This document shows positions 22,595-32,719 of a stretch of DNA of 64,000 nt, one piece after another (the stretch's first letter is position 1; each line of letters begins with the position of its first letter). The notes below the pieces were generated by a model, which was not told the origin of the DNA, did no database searches, and was given only the letters and a program-made list of their open reading frames with translations. Source of the DNA: Bathynomus jamesi (lineage: Eukaryota; Arthropoda; Malacostraca; Isopoda; Cirolanidae); contig JAJOZX010012022.1 in NCBI GenBank assembly GCA_023014485.1, forward strand, positions 1-64,000, read 5' to 3'. The translations under genes were made by a program, and so were the position numbers.

Positions 22595-22908
22595 AAAACC
22601 TTGGTTACCTTGTTTAGCTTCCGCCTGAATTGTTCATTTTGACGAAGGTCAAGAGGTCAAGCTTATCACCCCACCTTAGACCTACAATTTAACGTGGAAT
22701 CCGAACCACGTCCTACCAGCAGCCCAGCGTCTTAACCTCTAAGTTACCATGGATACCCATTTATCTACCAACTATCTTTTTTTTTTTTAGTGTGTGGAAG
22801 GATGAACAGCTGGGTTTTGCTGCGCGCCGACTGCCGTCACCGGGTCTCGATCTCGGGCCGATGGATTCGTAGTCAGCGACGTTAATCACTACACCACCGA
22901 GGCGCATA
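22595..22908 (-). repeat. Composite tRNA-derived SINE copy (family S1)
   Basis: The minus-strand copy keeps both tRNA-like heads: the first at 22908-22835 (A box GTGGTGTAGTGATTAACG), the second around 22755-22690 (B-box-like GTGGTTCGGATTCCACG). The tail towards 22600 is shared with 6480-6535. A poly-T run (22770-22790 on plus) interrupts the linker. Confidence 0.8.
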
Positions 22909-22910
22909 TA

Positions 22911-23692
22911 TAACGGGTGTGCCATAAAAAAAAGGGGTACATTTTAAAAAGGCTATAAAATCAACATTTATTTAATTTTAATAAAACTTCTACACAATAA
23001 AACATGTATATTTATCTATATGCAAACAAGTTTTTAGACTAAAATATCAAATAATTCAAATTCTATCAACATTTAACGAAAGAGTATGATTTTTCTACTT
23101 AACATGCAAAAATTATTAAACCTTTTTAATATTTTTTTATAAAAATAATTTTTAACGTAAAATTTACCCGAAATTATTAAAACAATTGTTCCAAATGCTT
23201 TCCTTCCATTTCAATAACTTTTTTATTCTTGGCCGGAATTCATCTATGGCTCGATTTACTTGTTCCTGTGGAAGCTCTTCCTATTTTTGAATGATGATCT
23301 CGCGTAAATGAGCGACATCTTTTATCCTAGTCCTGTAGACTCGTTCTGCTAAGTTCTCCCATATTCCGGCCAAGAATAAAAAAAGTCATTGAAATGGAAG
23401 GAAAGCATTTCGAACAATTTTTTTAATAATTTCAGATAAATTTTACGTTAAAAATTATTTTTATAAAAAAATTTTAAAAAGGTTTAATAATTTTTGCATG
23501 TTAAGTAGAAAAATCATACTCGTTGGTTAAATGTTGATAGAATTTGAATTATTTGATATTTTAGTCTGAAAACTTGTTTGCATATAGATAAATACGTATG
23601 TTTTATTGTGTAGAAGTTTTATTAAAATTAAATGACAAATGTTGATTTTATAGCCTTTTTAAAATGTACCCTTTTTTATGGCACACCCGTTA
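22911..23692. mobile_element. Fold-back derivative of a DD41D element
   Basis: The arms 22911-23239 and 23362-23692 are inverted copies of each other over about 330 bp; the loop is about 120 bp. Termini read TAACGGGTGTGCCATAAAAA. The loop and inner arm edge encode, on the minus strand, the C-terminus of a DD41D transposase (VNRAIDEFRPRIKK). One end of a mariner has therefore been duplicated in inverted orientation and the rest lost. Confidence 0.85.
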
Positions 23693-23699
23693 TATATAT

Positions 23700-23940
23700 G
23701 GGATGAACTTGACAATTAAACGTGAGATAAATAAATAATGCATACTCACAAGAAAAAATTTAAAGCGATTCCAAGGTCTTGCGTGTATTCAACAGTATGC
23801 ACCTCGTCAGGGAGTGAAGGGAAAAAGCAAGAAGCAGAAAATATTATCTCTGTACAGCGCAAACAAAATAGGAGGAATTAGCCAAAAAATAACAAGTACT
23901 AATTAAAGGAAAAAGATATTTTAACAAGATGTGGTTCATT
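23700..23940 (-). mobile_element. Penelope-like repeat fragment
   Basis: Single unit of the family at 15010 and 31268-31735, beginning with a GATGAACTTGACAATTAAACG tail-like block. At 23768-23815 the hammerhead-like core is damaged: the invariant GAAA reads GCAA and stem I has a mismatch. It is followed by a body shared with 15110-15235. Confidence 0.5.
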
Positions 23941-24782
23941 TCTACCTTGAAATTCTGAAGTAATTTTAAAATAATTTTTTGTAACAATAATTCTACCTTT
24001 CTCGAGCATCTACTTCATCCTTCATTTCTTTTTTACCTGATTATCTTTCATAGTATTTAGATTCAAACACCCGTTTTCTTTCTTACATTTCCTGACTTCC
24101 TTCGAAATCAACTTCCTGTTGCCAACAACAAATGTTTCACTATAGATATATACTGGGTGTCCCATTCGAAATGAAACAACTTTGAAACCTTATAATTTTT
24201 TATTGAATGATGCAAACAATATAATATTCACAGAGTAAATATTCAATGTCATAAAGTTTCATATGATATATGTGAATTATAACATTTAGATACATTAGAC
24301 TTCTTTATTGTATGCATTCAATATGTGCACCATTTGTAGCACGGACCAGGTCGCAACGGTACTCACTCTCCCTCCACACGTTGCCTAGCATCTCAGGAGT
24401 TACAGAGTCCACCGCTTCTGTGATGCGCTCTTTCAGTTGAACGAGGAATCTGCAGTTCGACACTGGCACGACGGATGGACTTTCTCGGGCTACTACCAAA
24501 GGCGCCGCGTATTCGTTCAACATCATCTTCCGATCTTGTTCGCCCTCCAGAGTGTTCCTTTAGAACACTGCCAGTCTCCTCAAATTTCTTGGTCCATGCA
24601 TATAGGTCTCTTCTGGTGGGTGGTTCCTCGTGAAAAGTTGTACGGAATCGCCGTTGCACCAGAGTAGGGGACTTCAACTCAGCCATCCATAACACACATT
24701 TCGCTTTTTCTTGTGAGGTAAACATAATTCAACCTGAAACAAACAGAAAACATTATGTCAAAAACTTATTCATATGGTGTAC

Positions 24783-25856
24783 TAGTAGTGGTGGACCGGA
24801 TGTCAGTTTTTCAACATCTGCGGATGCGGATTTTTTTTCAATATCCGCGGATGCGGATATTTAGTTAATCTATCAATATAATATAGAATTATGAATATAT
24901 GACATAATTTTTCAAATTTCGTGATATTACTATTATGGCAGGCAATGCATAAGAATTAAAATTAATATTAATGTTTTCATTATGATAAAAATAATAACTT
25001 TCTCAAGAGTTTCAGCCACAGAAAATTCAATGAAACAAGTTTCATTCAATTTTCTGTGTTACCACTTACCACCTATTTATATTTTGAGGTTTATATATTT
25101 GTTTCTTCATTAATAACACTGCCCAACAAAAAAAAATTTTTTGCTGGTGATTTAATTCTAAGACCTGTTTCTGGATAATATTGATGCTGATTTCAAAAAT
25201 CACCTTAGATTTTGTCCATCACATCAGGTTTTCGTGCAATGTGCAATGCAATATGCCTATTTTGGGTGATCCATGAAGGGCACTTATCAAAATTGATGAT
25301 TTTTGAGACCTGTTAACAGCTGTTTTGCTGTTAAAATTTTATCTGTGGAATACGCAAATCTGTGCATTAAATCTAAAGGTCATGTACAACATATTAAAAT
25401 CTTGGGTATCTGTGATTTCCCCAGGTGTGAGCGTGACGTCATGTATATTAAAGTTCACTCCCTGCACAATTGTTTACTTTTCCATGCCGATTCTGAGTAT
25501 GTAAAAACTTATTTTTTGAAAAGAAAAAAAATTGGGCATAACCCTGCCAAAATGCGATATCTCCGTATTTGATTGCTCGAAAACCTGACGTGATAGGCAA
25601 AAACTAAGGTGATTTTTTAAATCAGCACACCAAAGTTACCTAAAAACAGGTGTTAGAATTAAATCAGCAAAATTGGTGTTGGGCAGTGTAATTAATACTT
25701 TACATGAAATGTGCATGACTGGGCCTTATAATCTACTTTATAAGCTAATTTAATTGTAAATTGCATAATTTATTAGAGGTAATATCCGCATAACATCCGC
25801 AGTCAGAAGTGCGGATGCGGATGTTAAAAATTACGCGGATATCCGGTCCACCACTG
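24783..25856. mobile_element. Non-autonomous hAT element
   Basis: Ends AGTGGTGGACCGGATGTC and, inverted, CAGTGGTGGACCGGATATCC. Target duplication TGGTGTAC/TGGTGTAG (24775-24782, 25857-25864). Subterminal GCGGATGCGGAT repeats occur at both ends. Without the MITE at 25116-25690 it is about 500 bp, without coding sequence. Confidence 0.85.
25116..25690. mobile_element. MITE with long inverted repeats
   Basis: About 575 bp. Termini ACACTGCCCAACA inverted, 7-bp target duplication ATTAATA (25109-25115, 25691-25697). Inverted homology continues inward through a GATTTAATTCTAA block and an ATCACATCAGGTTTTCG/ACCTGACGTGAT block. An 89-codon open frame at 25303-25572 shows no known motif. Superfamily unclear. 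Confidence 0.8.
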
Positions 25857-25954
25857 TGGTGTAGTAACTGGCAAAGTTTCAACATTCTCACATTAATACT
25901 TTAAAAATTACAGAGTTTCAAAGTTGTTTCATTTCGAATGGGACACCCTATATA

Positions 25955-26535
25955 CAGTATCTCTATATCTATCTGGTAGACCTAAAAAAAAAAATACTAT
26001 TTGCTAGTAGTACATTACATTAGTTAAGTCCACCTTTTTAAACGATGATTAATCGCTAAATTAAAAGTTAACTTAATATCGTTAAGATATGGTACTTCCG
26101 AAAACGCTTTATCATATTCTTCGAACAGTTTTCTTATTGACACATTCACCACCAGCACTTTTTAAGAAGGTAACCAGCCACCGACAGCATTTTTGCAAGT
26201 TTTTACCCAACTACATACAAGGTCTCACCTAAAATGTTCACAAAAATTAAACGTAAAGCTATCTCTAAACAAAATACACCAAAATAAAACTTACAAGTAT
26301 ACGTTCAAGACGAGATTTCTCTTTGGCGGTCAACTGATCTGTGTCAAAAGACGAGATTTCTTGTCTTTGGCGATGAATGTGAACCCCAACCCTCCGTCAT
26401 ATGACCTTAGATGTTACGAACAGTGATGGAAATGGGTTTTATGAACTAGGTACACGTTTGGAAAAAGGATGAAAAGGAGCGCACTGCGCACAGACACCTA
26501 CACCTACACACACACACACACATTATATATATATA
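25955..26535. other. Unassigned non-coding stretch
   Basis: No gene is supported; the frame at 26193-26426 has no motif. It ends with (CA)n and (TA)n at 26510-26535. Confidence 0.45.
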
Positions 26536-26538
26536 TCG

Positions 26539-26768
26539 TAAAGAACGACGCTTGTATAGGAGATATTCCGCGCAAGACGAGAGAGAGAGAACGAAACAAA
26601 TGAAAAATGAGGTAACCACCCGGGAATCGAACCCGGGATCTTCCGATTGCCGGTCAGATGCGATACCATTACACCATGGGCCTCACTCTTCTAAATGCCG
26701 TAATTTTCTACATACTCGCAGAAACCAATGCCCAAGGGGGCACCTCCCGCATGCCGTAACATTATATA
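26539..26768 (-). repeat. Family Q repeat with tRNA-Gln-like region
   Basis: The tRNA-like core lies at 26610-26682 on the minus strand. It reads CCCATGGTGTAATGG (D-arm as in tRNA-Gln), a 5-bp anticodon stem TCTGA/TCGGA around CCGGCAA, and a perfect T-arm CCGGG TTCGATT CCCGG. The acceptor stem does not pair, so it is a tRNA relic inside a repeat. Downstream are a CTCTCTCTCGTC tract and the GCGGAATATCTCC block. Confidence 0.8.
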
Positions 26769-27034
26769 CATTCAACTGCAAAGAACACGCAGTATAAATA
26801 ACGTAAAGAACGACGCTTGTATAGGAGATATTCCGCGCAAGACGAGAGAGAGAGAACGAAACAAATGAAAAAATGAGGTAACCACCCGGGAATCGAACCC
26901 GGGATCTTCCGATTGCCGGTCAGATGCGATACCATTACACCATGGGCTTCACTCTTCTAAATGCCGTAATTCTTCTACATACTCGCAGAAACCAATGCCC
27001 AAGGGGGCACCTCCCGCATGCCGTAACATTATAC
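26769..27034 (-). repeat. Family Q repeat, second tandem copy
   Basis: Direct repeat of the preceding unit (about 265 bp), tRNA-like core at 26877-26948 on the minus strand. Starts with ATTCAACTGCAAAGAACACG, which the first unit lacks at its outer edge. Confidence 0.85.
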
Positions 27035-27444
27035 AGGGTGGGCCGTAAGTTTCCATACAGGAAAAATAAACATTTTTTTATGGACAACCATTTTTATTTA
27101 TATAATATGCTCTACATGGTTGCCATTGTTTTGAAAACACATTTCAATACGTGTTCCCCACTGTTGATGAACACGCATTAGCACAGTTGAGTTATGCTTG
27201 TAATGGCGTTGGTGATACGTTCCTTTAGATGATTTATGTCTCGTATCTTTTCCTGATACACCATGGCCTTCAAGTGCCCCCAAAGATAGAAATCAAGGGG
27301 GGTGAGATCTGGGGATCTGGGAGGCCACTCCACAGGACCACGCCGACCAATCCAAGCATCCGGAAACTGCTGATCCAAATACCGACGCACGTGAAGACCA
27401 TAATTTAAATTTTCCTATGTATGGAAACTTACGGCCCCCCCTGT
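27035..27444 (-). mobile_element. DD41D deletion derivative, left arm
   Basis: Ends CAGGGTGGGCCGTAAGTTTC and, inverted, CAGGGGGGGCCGTAAGTTTC, each followed inward by CATAC. Inside, 27390-27178 encodes the transposase C-terminus including the third catalytic Asp (RSPDLTPLDFYLWG). The N-terminal region and the first two catalytic Asp are missing. TA flanks. Confidence 0.88.
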
Positions 27445-27642
27445 ACACATTCAACTGCAAAGAACACGCAGTATAAATAACGTAAAGAACGACGCTTGTA
27501 TAGGAGATATTCCGCGCAAGACGAGAGAGAGAGAACGAAACATTTGTTTCGTTCTCTCTCTCTCGTCTTGCGCGGAATATCTCCTATACAAGCGTCGTTC
27601 TTTACGTTATTTATACTGCGTGTTCTTTGCAGTTGAATGTGT

Positions 27643-28053
27643 ACAGGGTGGGCCGTAAGTTTCCATACATAGGAAAATTTAAATTATGGTCTTCACGTGC
27701 GTCGGTATTTGGATCAGCAGTTTCCGGATGCTTGGATTGGTCGGCGTGGTCCTGTGGAGTGGCCTCCCAGATCCCCAGATCTCACCCCCCTTGATTTCTA
27801 TCTTTGGGGGCACTTGAAGGCCATGGTGTATCAGGAAAAGATACGAGACATAAATCATCTAAAGGAACGTATCACCAACGCCATTACAAGCATAACTCAA
27901 CTGTGCTAATGCGTGTTCATCAACAGTGGGGAACACGTATTGAAATGTGTTTTCAAAACAATGGCAACCATGTAGAGCATATTATATAAATAAAAATGGT
28001 TGTCCATAAAAAAAGTTTATTTTTCCTGTATGGAAACTTACGGCCCACCCTGT
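27643..28053 (+). mobile_element. DD41D deletion derivative, right arm
   Basis: Mirror copy of the element at 27035-27444. The C-terminal transposase fragment at 27697-27909 translates to the same 70 residues as its mirror. Identity of the two shows that the arms are very recently duplicated or kept equal by gene conversion. Confidence 0.88.
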
Positions 28054-28570
28054 ATAATGTTACGCATGCGGGAGGTGCCCCCTTGGGCATTGGTTTCTGC
28101 GAGTATGTAGAAGAATTACGGCATTTAGAAGAGTGAAGCCCATGGTGTAATGGTATCGCATCTGACCGGCAATCGGAAGATCCGGGTTCGATTCCCGGGT
28201 GGTTACCTCATTTTTTCATTTGTTTCGTTCTCTCTCTCTCGTCTTGCGCGGAATATCTCCTATACAAGCGTCGTTCTTTACGTTATTTATACTGCGTGTT
28301 CTTTGCAGTTGAATGTATATAATGTTACGGCATGCGGGAGGTGCCCCCTTGGGCATTGGTTTCTGCGAGTATGTAGAAGAATTACGGCATTTAGAAGAGT
28401 GAGGCCCATGGTGTAATGGTATCGCATCTGACCGGCAATCGGAAGATCCCGGGTTCGATTCCCGGGTGGTTACCTCATTTTTTCATTTGTTTCGTTCTCT
28501 CTCTCGTCTTGCGCGGAATATCTCCTATACAAGCGTCGTTCTTTACGTTATTTATACTGCGTGTTCTTTG
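28054..28570 (+). repeat. Two tandem family Q repeats, right arm
   Basis: Mirror of 26539-27034 with tRNA-like cores at about 28139-28210 and 28405-28477. Small differences from the left arm include a CATGC lacking one G near 28063 and a shorter C run in the first T-arm (28180). The outer end includes the ATTCAACTGC block, then (TA)n. Confidence 0.85.
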
Positions 28571-28577
28571 CAGTTGA

Positions 28578-28581
<4 letters not shown>

Positions 28582-28622
<41 letters not shown>
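28582..28622. repeat. (TA)n microsatellite
   Basis: TA run separating the palindrome from the next fold-back. Confidence 0.95.
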
Positions 28623-28623
<1 letters not shown>

Positions 28624-28626
<3 letters not shown>

Positions 28627-28760
28627 GTGATGTAAACCCACAAGGAAAAGAAAAATTATTCCAAGTTCTTTCGTGTATTCAGAAGTACACGAAAGAACTT
28701 TGAATAATTTTCCTTGTCCTTGTGAGTTTACATCATTCATTCATTTCACGTGTTTAATTG
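28624..28760. mobile_element. Penelope-like fold-back, collapsed centre
   Basis: Inverted arms (TGTAAACCCACAAGGAAAAG on the left, its complement at 28710-28735) meet at CTTTCGTGTATTCAGAAGTACACGAAAG. The two units are thus fused at their stem II hairpins and the CTGACGA cores are lost. The right side continues into the ATTCATTTCACGTGTTTAATTG tail common to the family. Confidence 0.6.
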
Positions 28761-28773
28761 TGAAATTCATCCC

Positions 28774-28828
<55 letters not shown>
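28774..28828. repeat. (TA)n microsatellite
   Basis: TA run adjoining the left end of the next DD41D fold-back. Confidence 0.95.
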
Positions 28829-28831
<3 letters not shown>

Positions 28832-30178
28832 GGTGTTTTGAAAACTTTCTGTACAAATTGTAATGGGGGATAGGCAACACCAAGACAAACCCTTTTCGTC
28901 TATAAGTGTATGTCCGCTGACGTCACCATTCGCCGCTAGAGGGCGTCGCTGCAATTGGCTAAAAGTGAAGTGGGCTAGACTCGCGCTTGCCGCGGGCATT
29001 CTTAAATCGGACGTAGTACGCGTAACATGGAGCGCTTCACGACTGCTGAGATGGCTGACATGCATATGGTGTATGGGGCTGCCAATGGAAACGGAAGAGC
29101 TGCTGTGAGGTTGTGTACCAACAGCGCTTCCCAAACAGACGTGTGCCAAACCACCAAACGTTTGCGCATTTGCATCGGCGACTGCGAGAAACTGGAACAT
29201 TCCATGCAAACATGCATGACACTGGTCGGGAGAGAAACGTGCGCACTCCTGACATGGAGAAGAAATCCTACGGCGATTTGAGGATAATCCAAGCGCAAGC
29301 ACGCGAGGTGTTGCACGTATCCTCGGTGTGAACCACGACCTGGTCTGGAGAGTGTTGCACGAGCAGCAACTTGCCATGGACGATACCCGCCCAACCATTG
29401 ACGGCGAACCGTTCTTGATGAGCATGCACCCGTGTAGCATGTGGATTTGCGTGCGCCCACACGTGAGAATTGTGCATGTTAAACACCCTCACGTGTGAAA
29501 CAGGCCTCATCTGAGACAGCACATAAGCCGGAAAATTAGGCTGCACCGCTGTCTGCTGCAGAAACCAGCGTGCGAATTCCACACGAAGAGGGTAATCCCG
29601 AGGTTGTAATGCCTGGACTCTCTGACGATGAAACGTGTAACTGCTGCTCGTGCAACACTCTCCAGACCAGGTCGTGGTTCACATCGAGGATACGTGCAAC
29701 ACCTCGCGTGCTTGCGCTTGGATTGTCCTCAAATCGCCGTAGGATTTCTTCTTCCATGTCAGGAGTGCGCACGTTTTCTCTCCCGACCAGTGTCATGCAT
29801 GTTTGCATGGAAGTTCCAGTTTTCTCGCAGTTTCCGATGCAAATGCAAACGTTGGTGGTTTGGCACACGTCTGTTTGGGAAGCGCTGTCGGTACAACCTC
29901 ACAGCAGCTCTTCCGTTTCCATTGGCAGCCCCATACACCATATGCATGTCAGCCATCTCAGCAGTCGTGAAGCGCTCCATGTTACGCGTACTACGTCCGA
30001 TTTAAGAATGCCCGCGGCAAGCGCGAGTCTAGCCCACTTCACCTTTTAGCCAATTGCAGCGGCGCCCTCTCGCGCCGAATGGTGACGTCAGCAGACATAC
30101 ACTTATAGACGAAAAGGGTTTGTCTTGGTGTTGCCTATCCCCCATTACAATTTGTACAGAAAGTTTTCAAACACCCTG
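28829..30178. mobile_element. Fold-back DD41D element with duplicated N-terminus
   Basis: Ends CAGGGTGTTTTGAAAACTTT and AAAGTTTTCAAACACCCTG. The arms, about 540 bp each (28829-29370 and 29637-30178), both carry the 5' leader and HTH region of a DD41D transposase ([20 protein letters not shown] from 29027 on plus and from 29980 on minus). The 265-bp centre encodes, on the minus strand, a piece of the middle of the same protein. The catalytic triad is missing. The arms differ by small indels, including a few bases lost in the YRQRFPNRR region of the left arm. Confidence 0.9.
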
Positions 30179-30179
30179 T

Positions 30180-31265
30180 GTATATATATATATATATGTT
30201 ACCAAGAAATAGTTTTGCAACCCCTGATTTTCGTCCTCCATTACTAATGCTCCATCATTTACAACTGCAAATTGAGAAGTAGGTACACGCCGTGTACCCG
30301 CGTGTCCCCCCATTTCCATTATTGGTTACGAAGGTTAAAAAAATACGAACATTATCATCAGCAGTATACCTTCATATATCAATTTACTGTAGTTTAGTTC
30401 TATGCAATAGCGAAGTTTACGTTTAAATCCTCATTTTCTTTAAAACACTTGCTTATAGTTTATAAAAAATAAACCAAAGAAAACTTTCTATAAATGGGTA
30501 ACAATTAATTTTTTAAAATGTGACATAAATCTTACAATATAATTTTATCTTCTTTTACTTTCTTTTTGATGCACCAATGACAAGAGCAAAATTTCAAAAA
30601 ACAAAACCCAATTATCACTAATTAGTCATTTTTATAATTTTTATAATTTTTAGAAATTATACTTTTAGGCGAACTTTTTGTCGAAATTGTACCCTGCTGA
30701 AATTGAAACGTGTCAAATGAAATGTATCGAATTCAACTCGTAAAATTAACAAATTATTAACAAAAATTAAAAACATAAAGCAAAAAAAAAAAAAAGAGAC
30801 GAAAGAAGTCTTTTCAAGTTAATTCTTACTGATTTTAATGACTCTGTAATCAATGTTCTAAAATACTAATTAACCGTCTAATTTAACCTAACCTAACCGT
30901 AGTGCCATCGAACCGAGAAGGGCGTGTTAAGTGTTTCGAACACAATTGAAGGCTCGAACAGTGATTTCTGTTAAGTCATTAAATAGTGAAGTACTGTACT
31001 CGCTAATCTAGCTAGCCTAGCCCAACATAACCAGGCCTAATTAGAAGAAGCATATCTTTAATTCGGAAGTAAAAGTATTTCTGGATTCTTTACATAAATT
31101 TTCTAATGTTCTGACGTATCAAAAGTGTAACATCACAAAAAAAATTACCCCTCGATATCTGTGCATTATCACACATTCGACCACATTTATGCCCAGTTAC
31201 CTAATTACATACACACGTACATGGTAAAAAAAAAAGTTACCTATTAAATGTAAAACTTAAAACGC
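30180..31265. other. AT-rich non-coding stretch
   Basis: No gene recognised. A block at about 30890-31030 (including TTAAGTCATTAAATAGTGAA and a CTAGCCTAGCCC run) is an inverted relative of 10240-10340, so it is part of an unnamed dispersed repeat. Poly-A lies at 30781-30796. Confidence 0.5.
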
Positions 31266-31267
31266 CA

Positions 31268-31490
31268 CATACATATAATGCAAATCCACAAGAAAAAAAT
31301 TATTTCAAGGCTTTTTCGTGTATTCAGCAGTACACCTCGTCAGGGAATGGCTGTCGTCGTCAGGGATTCCCTGACGAGGTGTACTGCTGAATACACGAGA
31401 GACCTTGGAATATTTTTTTCTTTTTCCTAGTGGGTTTGCATCATTCATTTATTTCAAGTGTTTAAGTGTGAAATTTATCTAATATATACG
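31268..31490. mobile_element. Penelope-like head-to-head unit 1
   Basis: Two units face each other around a short CTGTCGTCGTCAGGG centre. The left, minus-oriented core (31301-31348) has a mismatched stem I. The right, plus-oriented core (31366-31411) reads CTGACGA but its GAAA has become GAGA. Both would be inactive as hammerheads. The outer tail GTTTAAGTGTGAAATTTATC matches the family. Confidence 0.6.
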
Positions 31491-31495
31491 TGTGT

Positions 31496-31545
31496 GTATA
31501 TATATATATATTATTATTATTATATATATATATATATATATATAT
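31496..31545. repeat. (TA)n with ATT run
   Basis: TA repeats with an embedded ATT trinucleotide run. Confidence 0.93.
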
Positions 31546-31735
31546 GATGAATTTCACAATTAAACACGTGAATGAATGAATGATTTAAACCCACAAGGAA
31601 AAAGAAAAATGATTCCAAGGCCTTTCGTGTATTCAGAAGTACACTTCGTCATTCCCTGACGAGGCGTACTTCTGAATACACGAAAGGACTTGGAATCATT
31701 TTTCTTTTTCCTTGTGGAAATGCATCATATCTATA
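31546..31735. mobile_element. Penelope-like head-to-head unit 2
   Basis: Left unit in minus and right unit in plus orientation, arms of about 85 bp (CCACAAGGAAAAAGAAAAAT and its complement). The left core has lost the first bases of CTGACGA; the right core is complete (separate entry). TA tracts flank both sides. Confidence 0.6.
31651..31696 (+). ncRNA. Hammerhead-ribozyme-like motif (minimal type I)
   Basis: ATTCC, CTGACGA, an imperfect GGCGTA/TACAC stem II, GAAA, the short AGGACT stem-loop III and T, then GGAAT. Stem I pairs perfectly over 5 bp. Core bases match the hammerhead consensus CUGANGA...GAAA with a UU cleavage dinucleotide. A C/A mismatch and a bulged G weaken stem II, so activity may need the dimeric (head-to-tail) form known for minimal hammerheads. 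Function is inference. Confidence 0.45.
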
Positions 31736-31739
31736 TATA

Positions 31740-32009
31740 TATATATATATACACACAATGAGCCTATGAGGAACATCGGACCTTCAGATAAGCGTGTGAT
31801 TTTCTCTTGCACCGGATGGGAATTTACTATCAATTAGGGTTATGTCCTTTTTGGATAAGTGTTGTTCACACAATAATTTTTTAGTTCATCCACACTGAAG
31901 GCATTTATTTCAGGATCATTGCAGCATTTTTTGTAACAAATTTCTCATTTCCTCGAGCTAGTTTTATTTTTTAAATTTATTTCTTGCTCGCTTATTTTCA
32001 TATCCAGTG
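31740..32009. other. Short non-coding stretch
   Basis: AT-rich DNA between repeats; no feature seen. Confidence 0.4.
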
Positions 32010-32716
32010 TACAAGGTGTTCAAAAAGTCTCGTCACCCCCTATAAAATGTACATACTGTAATACCAATTTAATTTTTGTGTGATTAATTGTATTTATATG
32101 TGGTAGGTGTAATTTAAGAAACGAGTCACTAGCAACAATTACTTTATTTACAGTAAATACAGTTACTAATGAAGAATGCGTCTGTATCGCTTAATTCATT
32201 AACAAATGACGGGCGGTATGGTTTCATGCCGAGATCTTTTCTCATCTGATCTCTCATTGTGGACATGGGGACTGCAAGTTCTTGTGATCGTTTCCGAAGT
32301 GACTTTTTCGGTGAACAAGCCACCGATGCAATCACACCTTCGCATTGTTCTGCTCGCGTTGTTGGTCTTCCCGACCGTGGTCTGTCCTTGATGAAGCAGT
32401 TTCAAACAACTTTTTCTCCCAGCGTAATACCATCTTGTTTGGTGGTGCAGCCTTATTGAATCTTGTTGAAATCATTCTGGATATCATGCACCGTTTTGCC
32501 AGTATGTGACCTTCCATGAGCCCGTGTGCTCATTACTATCCTTTCCTCCAGAGTGTAAGTGGATTGGTCTGCCATTGTTCACACAACTCTAATACCTAGA
32601 AAAGAAAAAAATTTCAATGAATCACGTATAAATTCAATTAATCACAGAAAAATAAAATTGGTATTACAATAATGTACATTTCGTAGGGGGTGACGAAACT
32701 TTTCGAAGACCTAGTA
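32010..32716 (-). mobile_element. Internally deleted DD41D element
   Basis: Left ACAAGGTGTTCAAAAAGTCT and right, inverted, ACTAGGTCTTCGAAAAGTTT, each followed by CGTCACCCCCTA; TA flanks. The minus strand carries only N-terminal transposase sequence (about 32575-32160): ADQSTYTLEERIVMST, NKAAPPNKMVLRWEKKLFET and MRKDLGMKPYRPSFV, with frameshifts. No catalytic region. Confidence 0.83.
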
Positions 32717-32719
32717 GAT

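Larger units (their letters stand above)
24153..25949 (-). mobile_element. Internally deleted DD41D element with nested insertions
   Basis: Left end CTGGGTGTCCCATTCGAAAT, right end ATTTCGAATGGGACACCCTA, TA on both sides. The minus strand keeps the N-terminal transposase region (24725-24440, MFTSQEKAKCVLWMAELKSP). This is joined directly to a C-terminal stretch (24450-24305) reading QLKERITEAVDSVTPEML, so the whole catalytic core is deleted. A hAT element (24783-25856) is inserted near its N-terminal side. Confidence 0.87.
26539..28548. repeat. Two-kilobase palindrome
   Basis: The sequence is nearly its own reverse complement about a centre at 27543-27544: position x pairs with 55087 minus x, apart from a few single-base indels. 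Each arm (about 1 kb) contains two copies of the tRNA-like family Q repeat, one 410-bp DD41D deletion derivative and a half repeat at the centre. The centre reads GAACGAAACATTTGTTTCGTTC with almost no spacer. Confidence 0.95.

Noticed and set aside
25303..25572. Host gene of 89 aa
   Set aside because: It lies wholly inside a MITE with TSD and has no motif, neighbouring splice sites or intact context.
26539..28548. tRNA genes inside the palindrome (anticodon GGC-like)
   Set aside because: D-, anticodon and T-arms are recognisable but the acceptor stem does not pair and the base before the anticodon is C instead of U; the units are repeated with long common flanks, so they are tRNA-derived repeats.
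29002..29582. Overlapping long minus frames in the DD41D fold-back
   Set aside because: Shadows of the GC-rich transposase codons on the opposite strand; the family protein reads in the other direction in each arm.
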